Part shown: piece by piece, positions 14,089 through 21,140 of the stretch
How the letters are laid out: each line of letters starts with the position of its first letter
Position numbering within the stretch: position 1 is the stretch's first letter
Assembly (NCBI RefSeq): GCF_004000865.1
Contig: NZ_BIMB01000063.1
Coordinates: forward strand, 1-42,943
Reading direction: 5' to 3'
DNA: 42,943 nucleotides
DNA from: Paenibacillus elgii NBRC 100335
GTDB lineage: Bacteria > Bacillota > Bacilli > Paenibacillales > NBRC-103111
Made by a program: the position numbers and the translations under genes
Notes under the pieces: generated by a model
What the model was told of the DNA's origin: nothing
The model's input: the letters and a program-made list of their open reading frames with translations, nothing else
Databases searched by the model: none

Positions 14089-15810
14089 TCAGCTTAATTC
14101 CAGCAATTCCTTCACCTTGAGCTCCAGCTCAACCATGGAAAACGGTTTATGCATATACGCATTCGCTCCAAGCTGCATTCCCCGGCTCGTGTCCTCTTCC
14201 CGGCTGCGCCCGGAAAGAACGAGCACTTTCGTATGGGGCGGCCGCGTGCCGCGCTCCCTCATCCGTTCGAGCACGCCGTACCCGTCGAGACGCGGCATCA
14301 CGCCGTCGAGAATACACAGATCGACCGGGCTGCCGAGCAGCTCCAAATAAGCCTCTTCCCCATCGGCCGCCTCCTTGAAATCGATCGGCAGATGCTTGAG
14401 CTTCGCCATGAGAATCGAGCGCAAAATATTGTCGTCGTCGGCAATCAGCACCGTCTTGCGCGCCGCCGCGTCCGTCTCGGTACCGGCAGCGTCGCCGGTA
14501 TACAGCATCACCCGATTGCGACCGCTTTGCTTGGCCTCGTACATCGCATCGTCCGCCCGCCTGATCCACTCGCTCAGTGTAAGGTCGGGCTGCCACTCCG
14601 ACACGCCGGCCGAGAACGTAATGTGAAACGACTGGCCCTCGTTTTGCGCCACGGGTCCTTGATGCGTCAGCCTCAGAATGCCTTCGATCGTCTTTTTGGC
14701 GTCGGCTGCAGACGTGCCGGGCAGCACCACCACGAACTCCTCGCCCCCGAAGCGGGCGATCAGATCCGTAGCGCGCAGATTGGCCTGCAGCAGATGGGCG
14801 AGGCCCTGCAGCACCAAATCTCCGATCGGATGCCCGTACGTATCGTTGATCGATTTGAACCGGTCGATATCGATGAATACCATCGAGATCGTTCCGGGAT
14901 ACCGCGCGACGCGCTGCAGCTCCACCTGAATTTGGTGGTCGAAATACCGGCGGTTGTACACTCCTGTCAACGGGTCGCGGAATGCCATTTGCTCGAACAT
15001 TTGAGTCCGCTTGAGCAGGCTGTAGATGCGGGCGGCCAGCTCCTCGTATTGAAACGGCTTGACTACGTAGTCGTCCGCGCCCAAATAGAAGCAGCGGACC
15101 TTGTCGTACACGTCGCTGCGCCCGGACAGCACGATCAAGGGCACGAGCTTCAAATTCGGATCTTCCTTCAAAAACTCGAACAGCTCGTAGCCGCTGTCCG
15201 GATGCATCATAAGATCGAGCGAAATCAAGTCGTACGAACGCTCCCGGATCAGCCTCTGCGCCGAACTGACGTCTGCGGCTTCATCCACCTCGTAGCCGTC
15301 CAGCTTCAGACGCCGGACCAGATACGCCCGCAGCACATCGTCATCGTCGATCACAAGTAGCCGTTCGCCCTGCGGAGGCGTGAGGGTGCGCTGCAGTTGC
15401 TCCTGCTGCTCAGCCAGTTCCAACTCGCGTGCGGTTGTATCGATTTCCAATTCCAATTCGAGCACCAGCGCAAGGGAAACCTCCGAACACCTCCGAAACC
15501 GCACGTGAACCGTCGGCGACGCCACAGCTTCCTCGTCCTGCGACCATTCCCAGTGATCAACCAAATTCTCGGCGAGCGTCCCGATGCGTGTTAAACCGAA
15601 CATCGGCGCGCTGCCTTTCAGCGTATGCACGATACGGTAAAAGCGGCGAGCCGTCTCGGACGCATCCTCCGGCTCCGGATCCTCGGTCCAATGCCGCAGC
15701 TGCTGCAGCTGCTTATTCAGCTCGCGAATATATTTTTTCCGGCCTTCCTTCACTAGCCGGGCCTCTCGTTTCATCCGGTCGTCAGAGGGTGTTTGATGCA
15801 AAGCCTTCAC
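14089..15810 (-). CDS. HPt-REC-GGDEF-REC signalling protein (diguanylate cyclase)
   Basis: A 573-residue multidomain protein. The HPt-like domain (1-130) has the phosphorylatable His62 in VHTLKGSAPMFGL. The first receiver (150-268) has acidic residues DDDD and phospho-acceptor Asp199. The GGDEF domain (278-440) has GGEEF at 355-359 and an intact inhibitory RxxD site (RATD, 346-349), so it is probably an active, product-inhibited cyclase. The second receiver (452-573) has Asp502 in LCILDGVMP. The domain order allows phosphotransfer within the protein and control of c-di-GMP synthesis. The GTG start has GGAG 7 nt upstream. The CheY-like gene 29 bp upstream is probably co-transcribed. No histidine kinase is adjacent. 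Confidence 0.92.
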   Translation of the reverse strand: MKALHQTPSDDRMKREARLVKEGRKKYIRELNKQLQQLRHWTEDPEPEDASETARRFYRIVHTLKGSAPMFGLTRIGTLAENLVDHWEWSQDEEAVASPTVHVRFRRCSEVSLALVLELELEIDTTARELELAEQQEQLQRTLTPPQGERLLVIDDDDVLRAYLVRRLKLDGYEVDEAADVSSAQRLIRERSYDLISLDLMMHPDSGYELFEFLKEDPNLKLVPLIVLSGRSDVYDKVRCFYLGADDYVVKPFQYEELAARIYSLLKRTQMFEQMAFRDPLTGVYNRRYFDHQIQVELQRVARYPGTISMVFIDIDRFKSINDTYGHPIGDLVLQGLAHLLQANLRATDLIARFGGEEFVVVLPGTSAADAKKTIEGILRLTHQGPVAQNEGQSFHITFSAGVSEWQPDLTLSEWIRRADDAMYEAKQSGRNRVMLYTGDAAGTETDAAARKTVLIADDDNILRSILMAKLKHLPIDFKEAADGEEAYLELLGSPVDLCILDGVMPRLDGYGVLERMRERGTRPPHTKVLVLSGRSREEDTSRGMQLGANAYMHKPFSMVELELKVKELLELS

Positions 15811-15839
15811 TTCCCGTCTCCGGTATAAATTTCTATCGG

Positions 15840-16223
15840 TTAACGCGCATCGCGCCGGATCAGCTCTTCTACGGTATCCAGCAGTTGCAGCGGGCTGAAC
15901 GGTTTAACGATATATTGCGTAACGCCCGCCGCCTTGGCACGTTCCCGGTCCTTATCCAGCGCTTTGGCCGTCAAAAGAATAACCGGCGTGTCCGCATTCG
16001 GGTTCGCATGGCCGCGCAGCCATTCGCAAACCTCCACTCCGGTGCGTTCGGGCATCATGTAGTCCAGAATAATTAAGTCGAACGGCTGCTCCTGCAAATA
16101 GGCGAGCGCCTGCGCCCCATCCTCCGCTTCGGTCAGCTCATATCCATCCTCGGCCAACGTTTCCGTTAACAAGAACCGTAAGGCCGCTTCGTCATCGGCC
16201 AATAAAATTTTATAAGATGCCAT
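15840..16223 (-). CDS. Stand-alone CheY-like response regulator
   Basis: A 127-residue single receiver domain with no output domain. The acidic pocket is in LLADDEAA, the phospho-acceptor is Asp54 (LIILDYMMPERTG), the conserved Thr85 is in VILLTAKA, and Lys107 is in YIVKPFS. The gene lies 29 bp upstream of the HPt-REC-GGDEF-REC gene in the same direction, so its likely partner is that protein's HPt domain. An extended -10 promoter is visible upstream. GAAGGAG lies about 11 nt before the ATG. Confidence 0.92.
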   Translation of the reverse strand: MASYKILLADDEAALRFLLTETLAEDGYELTEAEDGAQALAYLQEQPFDLIILDYMMPERTGVEVCEWLRGHANPNADTPVILLTAKALDKDRERAKAAGVTQYIVKPFSPLQLLDTVEELIRRDAR

Positions 16224-16266
16224 AAGCCGTCGAACGCTCCTTCATGGTGCATGTTCTATGGTGATT

Positions 16267-16275
16267 ATTATAGCA
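16267..16275 (-). promoter_or_regulatory. Extended -10 promoter of the receiver/GGDEF operon
   Basis: On the minus strand TGCTATAAT combines TGn with a consensus TATAAT. The -35 region is poor, as is usual for extended -10 promoters. Confidence 0.6.
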
Positions 16276-16317
16276 CGGATGATTGCCGCAGGGTTACAGG
16301 GAACTTCACAATTGTAT

Positions 16318-16363
16318 ATAGTTCTACAGAACTATTTGTAAACCAAAAGAACTATGATAGGAT
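16318..16363. promoter_or_regulatory. Triple AGAACTAT operator over a promoter
   Basis: ATAGTTCT (16318-16325) and AGAACTAT (16328-16335) form a perfect 8-bp inverted repeat with a 2-bp centre. A third AGAACTAT follows at 16348-16355, exactly 20 bp (two helical turns) after the second. A rightward promoter TTGTAA (16336-16341), 16 bp, TAGGAT (16358-16363) is interleaved with them. The sites probably bind a dimeric regulator of the downstream 127-residue protein; the regulator is unknown. Confidence 0.55.
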
Positions 16364-16435
16364 AAAAACAAACCAAAATTTAATGAAAACTTTACTTTTT
16401 TCGAGCACTTTTTCCTAGCTGAAAGGAAGGACAAC

Positions 16436-16819
16436 ATGAATCCCGTGGACCATCTGATCAAAAAAGTATCCAAGTACGTTTCGTTCGGCCAGCCTGTTTC
16501 GTCCGGGTCCTTGGTAAGTCAGCGCTTGTCTGACCCGCGCATGCCTATGCAAGCGTTTTATTTGACACTCCAGCCCAAAAGCGAACAAGAGCACTACTAT
16601 CATGAGGTTTGGCTGAAAAAAGAAGGCTCGTTTGCCATCACCGAGGCGTGGTACAAAGACAGCACGGTCACCCGAAGCCTGGTTCAGGACAATATTTCTT
16701 ATGAGCAGCTGATCAACACCATCGGCGAGGAACAATCGCATCATGTCGTTCTGCGAATGACGGAAATTGTCAAGAAGTCGGAACGGGAGGATTGGAGACC
16801 GTATTCCAAACGGGCGTGA
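16436..16819 (+). CDS. Hypothetical 127-residue protein
   Basis: Not recognised. The protein is soluble, with no signal peptide or membrane segment, and is rich in charged residues and His (EQEHYYHEVW, EEQSHHVVLRMTE). The predicted pattern is alternating beta and alpha, ending in a Lys/Arg-rich tail. AAGGAAGG lies about 6 nt before the ATG and a promoter with a three-part operator lies 70 bp upstream, so it looks like a real, regulated gene. It faces the convergent cyclotransferase-fold gene 11 bp away. No function is proposed. Confidence 0.75.
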   Translation: MNPVDHLIKKVSKYVSFGQPVSSGSLVSQRLSDPRMPMQAFYLTLQPKSEQEHYYHEVWLKKEGSFAITEAWYKDSTVTRSLVQDNISYEQLINTIGEEQSHHVVLRMTEIVKKSEREDWRPYSKRA

Positions 16820-16830
16820 TGAGGCAGGCT

Positions 16831-17259
16831 TCAAAGCATACTGCCAAGCCCTTGCTTCCTGCGGGCATATTCGCGCCAGGATCCGCCGGGAATGCGCGGA
16901 TATCCCCTCGGCTCATTCCATAAGTAGATCCATCCCTCGCACTCTTCCCGCCGGCTGTCGCGTACCCAGACGCGTTCATAGTCGTTCCTTGCGCCGGGCC
17001 CGTAATACTCCTCTAGTTCGTCCATCCGATTCAGACCTTCCTGCGTCACGACCAGCCATTCGCCTTCGACGTCCGTCTCGCCGCCGCAGCCCGACAGAAC
17101 GAGTCCGGGATAAGCTCCCGCATCGAACAATGCGCCGCGTACCCGTCCGGGCCGGACCGAGAGCAAATAAGGCGCGACCACATGATGATTTGATTCGCCG
17201 ACCAACAGCGTTCCATAGACGAAAACCCGGATCAGACCGGTTCCCTCCTTTAAGCTCAA
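16831..17259 (-). CDS. Gamma-glutamylcyclotransferase-fold (AIG2-like) protein
   Basis: A 142-residue protein with the GGCT/AIG2 fold. The hallmark substrate-loop motif YGTL is at residues 15-18 (VFVYGTLLVGE), and the candidate catalytic Glu lies in MDELEEYYGP. Family members cyclise gamma-glutamyl peptides or amines to 5-oxoproline, but bacterial paralogues are mostly uncharacterised and the substrate here is unknown. The start is the ATG at 17259 with GGAGGGA upstream. It stands alone. Confidence 0.85.
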   Translation of the reverse strand: MSLKEGTGLIRVFVYGTLLVGESNHHVVAPYLLSVRPGRVRGALFDAGAYPGLVLSGCGGETDVEGEWLVVTQEGLNRMDELEEYYGPGARNDYERVWVRDSRREECEGWIYLWNEPRGYPRIPGGSWREYARRKQGLGSML

Positions 17260-17449
17260 CCGGCGAAATGCTTCCCTCGCGACGGTTGCCGGCTGGCGAA
17301 AATACCATTTTCTTCAATTATACCATAAGCCAAGTTCGGGGAAGCGGGTGATTTGCCCTATCTTTGAATGCACGCCGTGTCCGAGAAAAGGAGACCGGCA
17401 TAAATTGTCCATAAGACAAAGTCTGCGGGGGGGAAGGGGGGAGTGCGCC

Positions 17450-17590
17450 ATGCTTAGTCCCGAAGATGCGAACAAGATCATTCGCTTTTTGTCGGCGGCT
17501 TATTTTTGCACCGATTCGGATCAGGCGCGCAAAGAGTTTAACCGATTGGCCAACGAGCTGCGCAAAGCTTCCGGACAGCCGGAACAATAA
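17450..17590 (+). CDS. Small acidic-helical protein, 46 residues
   Basis: Begins MLSPEDANKIIRFLSAAYF and ends ELRKASGQPEQ. GGGGGGAG lies 6 nt before the ATG at 17450, and a terminator follows 15 bp after the stop, so it behaves as an independent gene. It appears all alpha-helical and amphipathic, with one Cys and no signal peptide. TTGTC-cataa-GACAA, a small inverted repeat at 17406-17420, lies upstream. The function is not recognised. Confidence 0.65.
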   Translation: MLSPEDANKIIRFLSAAYFCTDSDQARKEFNRLANELRKASGQPEQ

Positions 17591-17605
17591 GGGGCTGAAG
17601 ACAAG

Positions 17606-17634
17606 CACACCGCTGCAGGAAGCGGCGTTTTTTT
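17606..17634 (+). terminator. Terminator after the 46-residue gene
   Basis: A short stem CCGCT/AGCGG, extended by outer pairs after one mismatch, is followed by GTTTTTTT. Confidence 0.7.
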
Positions 17635-17728
17635 GCGCTGCCGCGCGGAGAATCAGGACAATAGAAAAAAGCCAAAAGCGTCCACTTCTGGCTTGTTCCA
17701 TTTGCGATTATTTTCGCTATCCTTTCGG

Positions 17729-18037
17729 CTAGTGCCTGGTGGACGCCGTTTCCTGCTGCCGCGAATTCAGTCCGCGGGTTTTCACGATGATTTTCCGAAT
17801 ACTGTCCTCCGACAGATGAAACTGACGGATCAGATCGGTGACCGTATGTCCGTTCTCATACAGCCTGAAAATCTCGAAATTCCGACGCATAATCGACTGC
17901 CGGGTGCCGTTGTTCTCACCCCAGCCTGCGCGGGTCTGTTCTTTTTTCGGTATATAAATGATTTCGCCCTGAATATAGTCCTGCAGTTGCTTGAGCAGAC
18001 TAGGCGGCAAAATATCCTTCCCATTCTTGTACCCCAC
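17729..18037 (-). CDS. CD3324-type helix-turn-helix protein
   Basis: A 102-residue probable DNA-binding protein. The N-terminus MGYKNGKDILPPSLLKQLQ and the block YIQGEIIYIPKKEQTRAGWG match the CD3324 family, which is related to the Mor transcription activators of phage Mu. The C-terminal half (NFEIFRLYENGHTVTDLIRQ, then LSEDSIRKII) is a helix-turn-helix. The start is the GTG at 18037 with AAAGGAGG 8 nt upstream. It lies downstream of several tiny ORFs on the same strand and overlaps the end of the nearest one, suggesting translational coupling. Targets are unknown. Confidence 0.8.
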   Translation of the reverse strand: MGYKNGKDILPPSLLKQLQDYIQGEIIYIPKKEQTRAGWGENNGTRQSIMRRNFEIFRLYENGHTVTDLIRQFHLSEDSIRKIIVKTRGLNSRQQETASTRH

Positions 18038-18098
18038 CGATGAAAGCCTCCTTTCGCGCCATGTTGGCCAAAGCCTCGAAAGTTATAAGCATTTTCAT
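18000..18098 (-). CDS. Putative 32-residue leader peptide overlapping the CD3324-type gene
   Basis: Begins MKMLITFEALANMARKEA and ends with TAG inside the start of the CD3324-type gene, an overlap of 38 bp. GAGGAGGTG lies 5-6 nt before the ATG, one of the best ribosome sites in the window. A perfect stem AGTTTTGC-TTCG-GCAAAACT (plus 18115-18134) sits just upstream. The same frame is open further, to a TTG at 18218, so a 72-residue form is possible. It could couple translation of the downstream gene or encode a small peptide. Coding status is unproven. Confidence 0.45.
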   Translation of the reverse strand: MKMLITFEALANMARKEAFIGGVQEWEGYFAA

Positions 18099-18114
18099 CT
18101 TTACACCTCCTCTG

Positions 18115-18134
18115 AGTTTTGCCGAAGCAAAACT
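18115..18134 (-). other. UUCG-loop hairpin before the leader ORF
   Basis: On the minus strand an 8-bp perfect stem AGTTTTGC/GCAAAACT is closed by the stable TTCG loop, ending 16 nt before the ATG of the 32-residue ORF. No U tract follows. It probably shapes access to the ribosome site or protects the mRNA end. Confidence 0.55.
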
Positions 18135-18265
18135 GACGTCGCAAGCATTAGGGGCATGAAATTCAGGATAAACGTCTACGCCGTCCTTATCATCATTAAG
18201 GATAAGCGCGTTTATCAAGGTTGACGCGAAGCTATAAGTTGCGTTAACTTATAAATTCTTATCAA

Positions 18266-18291
18266 CAAAAAAACACGATCGCCATATCGTG
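18266..18291 (-). terminator. Terminator after the 17-residue peptide ORF
   Basis: CACGAT/ATCGTG with a 6-nt loop (18274-18291), then TTTTTTT on the minus strand. The stem is short but the U tract is strong. It separates the small-peptide transcript from the CD3324-type gene. An AT-rich inverted repeat TATAAGTT/AACTTATA (18233-18253) follows. Confidence 0.6.
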
Positions 18292-18362
18292 CCTGAATGC
18301 CTCTATATGTCATGTATCATTCAATGACGGTTCAGGTGACGGTGAAGGAGAAAAATGCTTAT

Positions 18363-18416
18363 TCACTTGTTAGCAAACCCTTTTCCTTTTTTCATTGTGT
18401 CCAGTACCATTACCAT
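18363..18416 (-). CDS. Putative 17-residue peptide
   Basis: MVMVLDTMKKGKGFANK, with GAGGAG 9 nt before the ATG. It has its own promoter 54 bp upstream (TGGACA-18-TATAAT) and its own terminator downstream, so a short dedicated transcript of about 200 nt is plausible. The peptide is basic with a hydrophobic N-terminus. It resembles no family I know. It may be a signalling or toxic peptide, or the apparent ORF of a small RNA. Confidence 0.4.
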   Translation of the reverse strand: MVMVLDTMKKGKGFANK

Positions 18417-18469
18417 TGCACGACACTCCTCTCACCTGAATTTTTTTGAAGACACGGAATTTCTCTTAC

Positions 18470-18499
18470 ATTATAACCCATCGATTCTTGCATTGTCCA
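18470..18499 (-). promoter_or_regulatory. Promoter of the small-peptide transcript
   Basis: On the minus strand TGGACA (plus 18494-18499), 18 bp, and TATAAT (plus 18470-18475), matching 11 of 12 consensus bases. Confidence 0.65.
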
Positions 18500-18514
18500 T
18501 CCGCGAATATATAA

Positions 18515-18530
18515 GGGGCCCGAAGGCCCC
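18515..18530 (-). other. GC-rich tetraloop hairpin
   Basis: GGGGCC-TTCG-GGCCCC on the minus strand, followed by TTATATATT. It is a strong foldback with a weak U tract, just upstream of the peptide promoter. It may end the transcript of the 10-codon ORF before it. Confidence 0.5.
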
Positions 18531-18548
18531 CTTGACTGGCGTCTCCGC

Positions 18549-18581
18549 TTACGCGAAGACCACCTCGGATACCGTAATCAT
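18549..18581 (-). CDS. Putative 10-residue micro-ORF
   Basis: MITVSEVVFA, preceded by AAAGGAG with a long 12-nt spacing and followed by a GTCT..AGAC foldback and the GC-rich hairpin. The site quality suggests possible translation, but length alone cannot support a gene. It may be a leader peptide. The rest of 18582-18750 shows no feature. Confidence 0.2.
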   Translation of the reverse strand: MITVSEVVFA

Positions 18582-18782
18582 TGTTTCTGATCACTCCTTT
18601 CCTTAAGCGTCAGCTGGCCGGCTACATCCCTATTAACTCATAATCGGCTGCGGTGCTGCAAGGTGGAAAACTTTTATAACGATTTTATCCTTATCCTGTC
18701 CGCTGATGCGCCTCACGGAAGCTTCTGCCGGGAAAACGCCGTTTCCCGTATTTTTGAACTGGCGCAAACTGGCCGTATCGTA

Positions 18783-18788
18783 TATAAT
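18783..18788 (+). promoter_or_regulatory. -10 element of the xpt-pbuX promoter
   Basis: A consensus TATAAT 37 bp before the riboswitch aptamer. TTGAAC (18754-18759) is too far (23 bp) to be a normal -35, so the upstream element is unclear. Confidence 0.5.
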
Positions 18789-18824
18789 GGCATACAGTAA
18801 AGCGCCGGAAACGAATATAAAAAA

Positions 18825-18894
18825 GCTCGTATAATTGCAGGATGAATCGGCCTGCGAGTCTCTACCCTGCCTCCGCAACGGCAGGACTACGAGC
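18825..18894 (+). ncRNA. Guanine riboswitch (purine aptamer)
   Basis: P1 is GCTCGTA/TACGAGC, P2 is GCAGG/CCTGC, and P3 is CCTGCC/GGCAGG. The conserved junction segments TATAAT, TCTCTAC and GGACTA are in place. The specificity base before TA in the last junction is C (GACTA), which pairs with guanine or hypoxanthine; adenine riboswitches have T there. It precedes an intrinsic terminator and xpt-pbuX, the classic target, so purine binding should turn transcription off. Confidence 0.95.
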
Positions 18895-18979
18895 GGTACA
18901 CATACGGACGCAGAAGGGAGAACCGCCGCTGCTTGCAGCCCGGCCGACCATTTTGCGCCTTTTCTTGCTTTTGCGTATC

Positions 18980-19026
18980 GCTCGATTGCCCGTTTCTTAT
19001 GTAGAAACGGACGAATCGGGCTTTTT
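18980..19026 (+). terminator. Riboswitch expression-platform terminator
   Basis: The outer stem GCTCGATT/AATCGGGC and inner stem CCGTTTC/GAAACGG are followed by TTTTT. It lies 48 bp before xpt and 86 bp after the aptamer. Confidence 0.9.
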
Positions 19027-19073
19027 GTGTTTATCGGGCTTAGGATCTTGTTAACGTTCGGGAGGAGAAAGTA

Positions 19074-19673
19074 ATGGAACTGCTTAAAAACAAAGTGCTG
19101 CAGGAAGGAATCGTGCTCGGAGAACAGGTGCTTAAGGTAGACTCGTTTCTGAACCACCAGGTCGATCCCGTCCTCATGATGGAGATCGGCAAAGAATTCG
19201 CCGCCCGTTTCGCCGGCGAAGGCATTACGAAGGTGCTGACCATCGAATCATCCGGGATCGCTCCCGCCGTCATGACGGCGCTGCAGCTCGGCGTGCCGCT
19301 CATTTTCGCACGCAAGCGTAAGTCGCTGACGCTGCGGGACGATCTGCTGACGGAGAAGGTGTATTCCTTCACCAAGCAGGAGGAAAGCGAAGTATCCGTC
19401 TCCAAAAAGTTTTTGTCGCCCGGCGACCGGGTGCTGTTGATCGACGATTTCCTCGCCAACGGCGAAGCGGCGTTCGGGTTGGCCCGGATTGCCGAGAAAG
19501 CGGGCGCTACGGTAGCCGGTATCGGCATCGTGATCGAGAAGGCTTTTCAGCCCGGGGGCCGGAAGCTTCTGGACGCAGGCTATCGCGTAGAGTCGCTCGC
19601 GCCCATCGCTTCGTTGGCGGATGGACGGGTCACGTTCGCGGACAAGCCTGAGCCGCAGACGAATCCGGTATAA
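19074..19673 (+). CDS. xpt: Xanthine phosphoribosyltransferase
   Basis: A 199-residue salvage enzyme that converts xanthine and PRPP to XMP in the cytoplasm. The PRPP-binding loop VLLIDDFLANGEAA is at about 120-133. The N-terminal MELLKNKVLQEGIVLGEQVLKV and the ESSGIAPA segment (57-64) are typical of the Xpt family. Length matches Bacillus Xpt. GGAGGAG lies 7 nt before the ATG. It is the first gene of the guanine-riboswitch transcript and is followed after 44 bp by pbuX. Confidence 0.96.
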   Translation: MELLKNKVLQEGIVLGEQVLKVDSFLNHQVDPVLMMEIGKEFAARFAGEGITKVLTIESSGIAPAVMTALQLGVPLIFARKRKSLTLRDDLLTEKVYSFTKQEESEVSVSKKFLSPGDRVLLIDDFLANGEAAFGLARIAEKAGATVAGIGIVIEKAFQPGGRKLLDAGYRVESLAPIASLADGRVTFADKPEPQTNPV

Positions 19674-19717
19674 ATCAAATCCGTGCCCAACAATCCATTC
19701 CCGGAGGTATCCTTCCT

Positions 19718-21049
19718 GTGTCTATGAATGCAAAAACAACCGGCCAGCCGCCGATGCGGCGGTTTTCGCTCGGCCTGCAGCACGTGCTCGCCATGTACGC
19801 CGGCGCCGTCATCGTGCCGCTGATTGTCGGCAGCGCGCTGAAGCTGTCGCCGGAGCAGCTCGCCTATCTCGTTTCGATCGACCTGTTAACGTGCGGCATC
19901 GCGACCCTGCTCCAAGTTTGGAGCAACCGCTTCTTCGGCATCGGCCTGCCGGTCGTGCTCGGCTGTACGTTCACGGCCGTCGGCCCGATGATCGCCATCG
20001 GCAGCCAGCACGGCATCTCGACCGTCTACGGCGCCATCCTGGCCGCGGGCTTGTTCGTCGTCATCTTCGCCGGACTGTTCGGCAAGCTGATCCGCTTCTT
20101 CCCTCCGGTCGTGACCGGCTCGGTCGTCACAATCATCGGGCTCACGCTCATTCCCGTGGCGCTGAACGATATGGGCGGCGGGGTCGGTAACCCGAATTTT
20201 GGCGCGCCGGTCAACCTGCTGCTTTCGTTCGGTGTGCTCACGCTGATTATTGCCATGAACCGCTTTTTCACAGGCTTTTGGCGGGCAATCTCAATTCTGC
20301 TCGGACTGATTGCCGGGACGTTCGTCGCGGCGCTGCTCGGCAAAGTCAGCTTCGCTCCGTTCCATGAAGCTTCCTGGTTTCATATGGTGCACCCGCTCTA
20401 CTTCGGCATGCCGACGTTTGAAATCACCTCCGTGCTGACGATGATTCTGGTCGCTGCGGTCAGCCTGGTGGAGTCGACCGGGGTCTTTCTGGCTCTCGGC
20501 AAAATATGCGACCGCGACATCCGCTCCGAGGATTTGACCCGCGGCTATCGCGCGGAAGGTCTCGCAATCATTCTCGGCGGCCTGTTTAACGCCTTCCCGT
20601 ATACGACGTACTCGCAGAACGTGGGGCTGATCCAAATGAGCGGCGTCCGGACGCGCGACGTGATCATGACCGCAGGCGGCATTTTGATCGTCCTTGGCCT
20701 GATCCCGAAAGTCGCGGCGCTGACGACGCTGATCCCGACCCCCGTGCTCGGCGGCGCAACCGTAGCCATGTTCGGCATGGTCGTCTCCTCCGGAATCCGC
20801 ATGCTCGGCTCGCAGGTCGATCTGAACAACCATGAAAACCTGCTGATCATCGCCTGCTCCGTCGGCATGGGCCTCGGCGTGACGGTCGTTCCGACGCTGT
20901 TCAACCAACTGCCGCAAGCCGTGCAAATTTTGACTGGCAACGGTATTGTCGCAGGCAGCTTCACCGCGATCGTGCTGAATCTGGTGTTCAACCTTAGGCG
21001 GAAACGGTCGGTTGCCGATGCTTCGCAGCCGCAAGGCGCCGCGAACTAA
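19718..21049 (+). CDS. pbuX: Xanthine permease (NCS2 family)
   Basis: A 443-residue membrane symporter with about 12-14 helices that imports xanthine with a cation. The NCS2 signature is visible in TYSQNVGLIQMSGVRTR (about 299-315), and the substrate-helix motif LVESTGVFLALG is also present. The start is probably the GTG at 19718, with GGAGGT 10 nt upstream; an ATG at 19724 is the alternative. It follows xpt in one transcript under the guanine riboswitch. A uracil permease paralogue is possible by fold, but the xpt linkage makes xanthine the likely substrate. Confidence 0.93.
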   Translation: MSMNAKTTGQPPMRRFSLGLQHVLAMYAGAVIVPLIVGSALKLSPEQLAYLVSIDLLTCGIATLLQVWSNRFFGIGLPVVLGCTFTAVGPMIAIGSQHGISTVYGAILAAGLFVVIFAGLFGKLIRFFPPVVTGSVVTIIGLTLIPVALNDMGGGVGNPNFGAPVNLLLSFGVLTLIIAMNRFFTGFWRAISILLGLIAGTFVAALLGKVSFAPFHEASWFHMVHPLYFGMPTFEITSVLTMILVAAVSLVESTGVFLALGKICDRDIRSEDLTRGYRAEGLAIILGGLFNAFPYTTYSQNVGLIQMSGVRTRDVIMTAGGILIVLGLIPKVAALTTLIPTPVLGGATVAMFGMVVSSGIRMLGSQVDLNNHENLLIIACSVGMGLGVTVVPTLFNQLPQAVQILTGNGIVAGSFTAIVLNLVFNLRRKRSVADASQPQGAAN

Positions 21050-21066
21050 TCGAATTGACATCATAG

Positions 21067-21122
21067 AAGAAGACTACGGCCTGTGAAACGCAAAACTCAC
21101 AGAACCGCAGTCTTCTTTTTTT
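21067..21122 (+). terminator. Terminator after pbuX
   Basis: AAGAAGACT/AGTCTTCTT, with inner stems CGG/CCG and TGTGA/TCACA, then TTTTTTT. The hairpin faces the convergent phosphoesterase gene as well. Confidence 0.9.
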
Positions 21123-21140
21123 GCCATATATCCTATGGGT

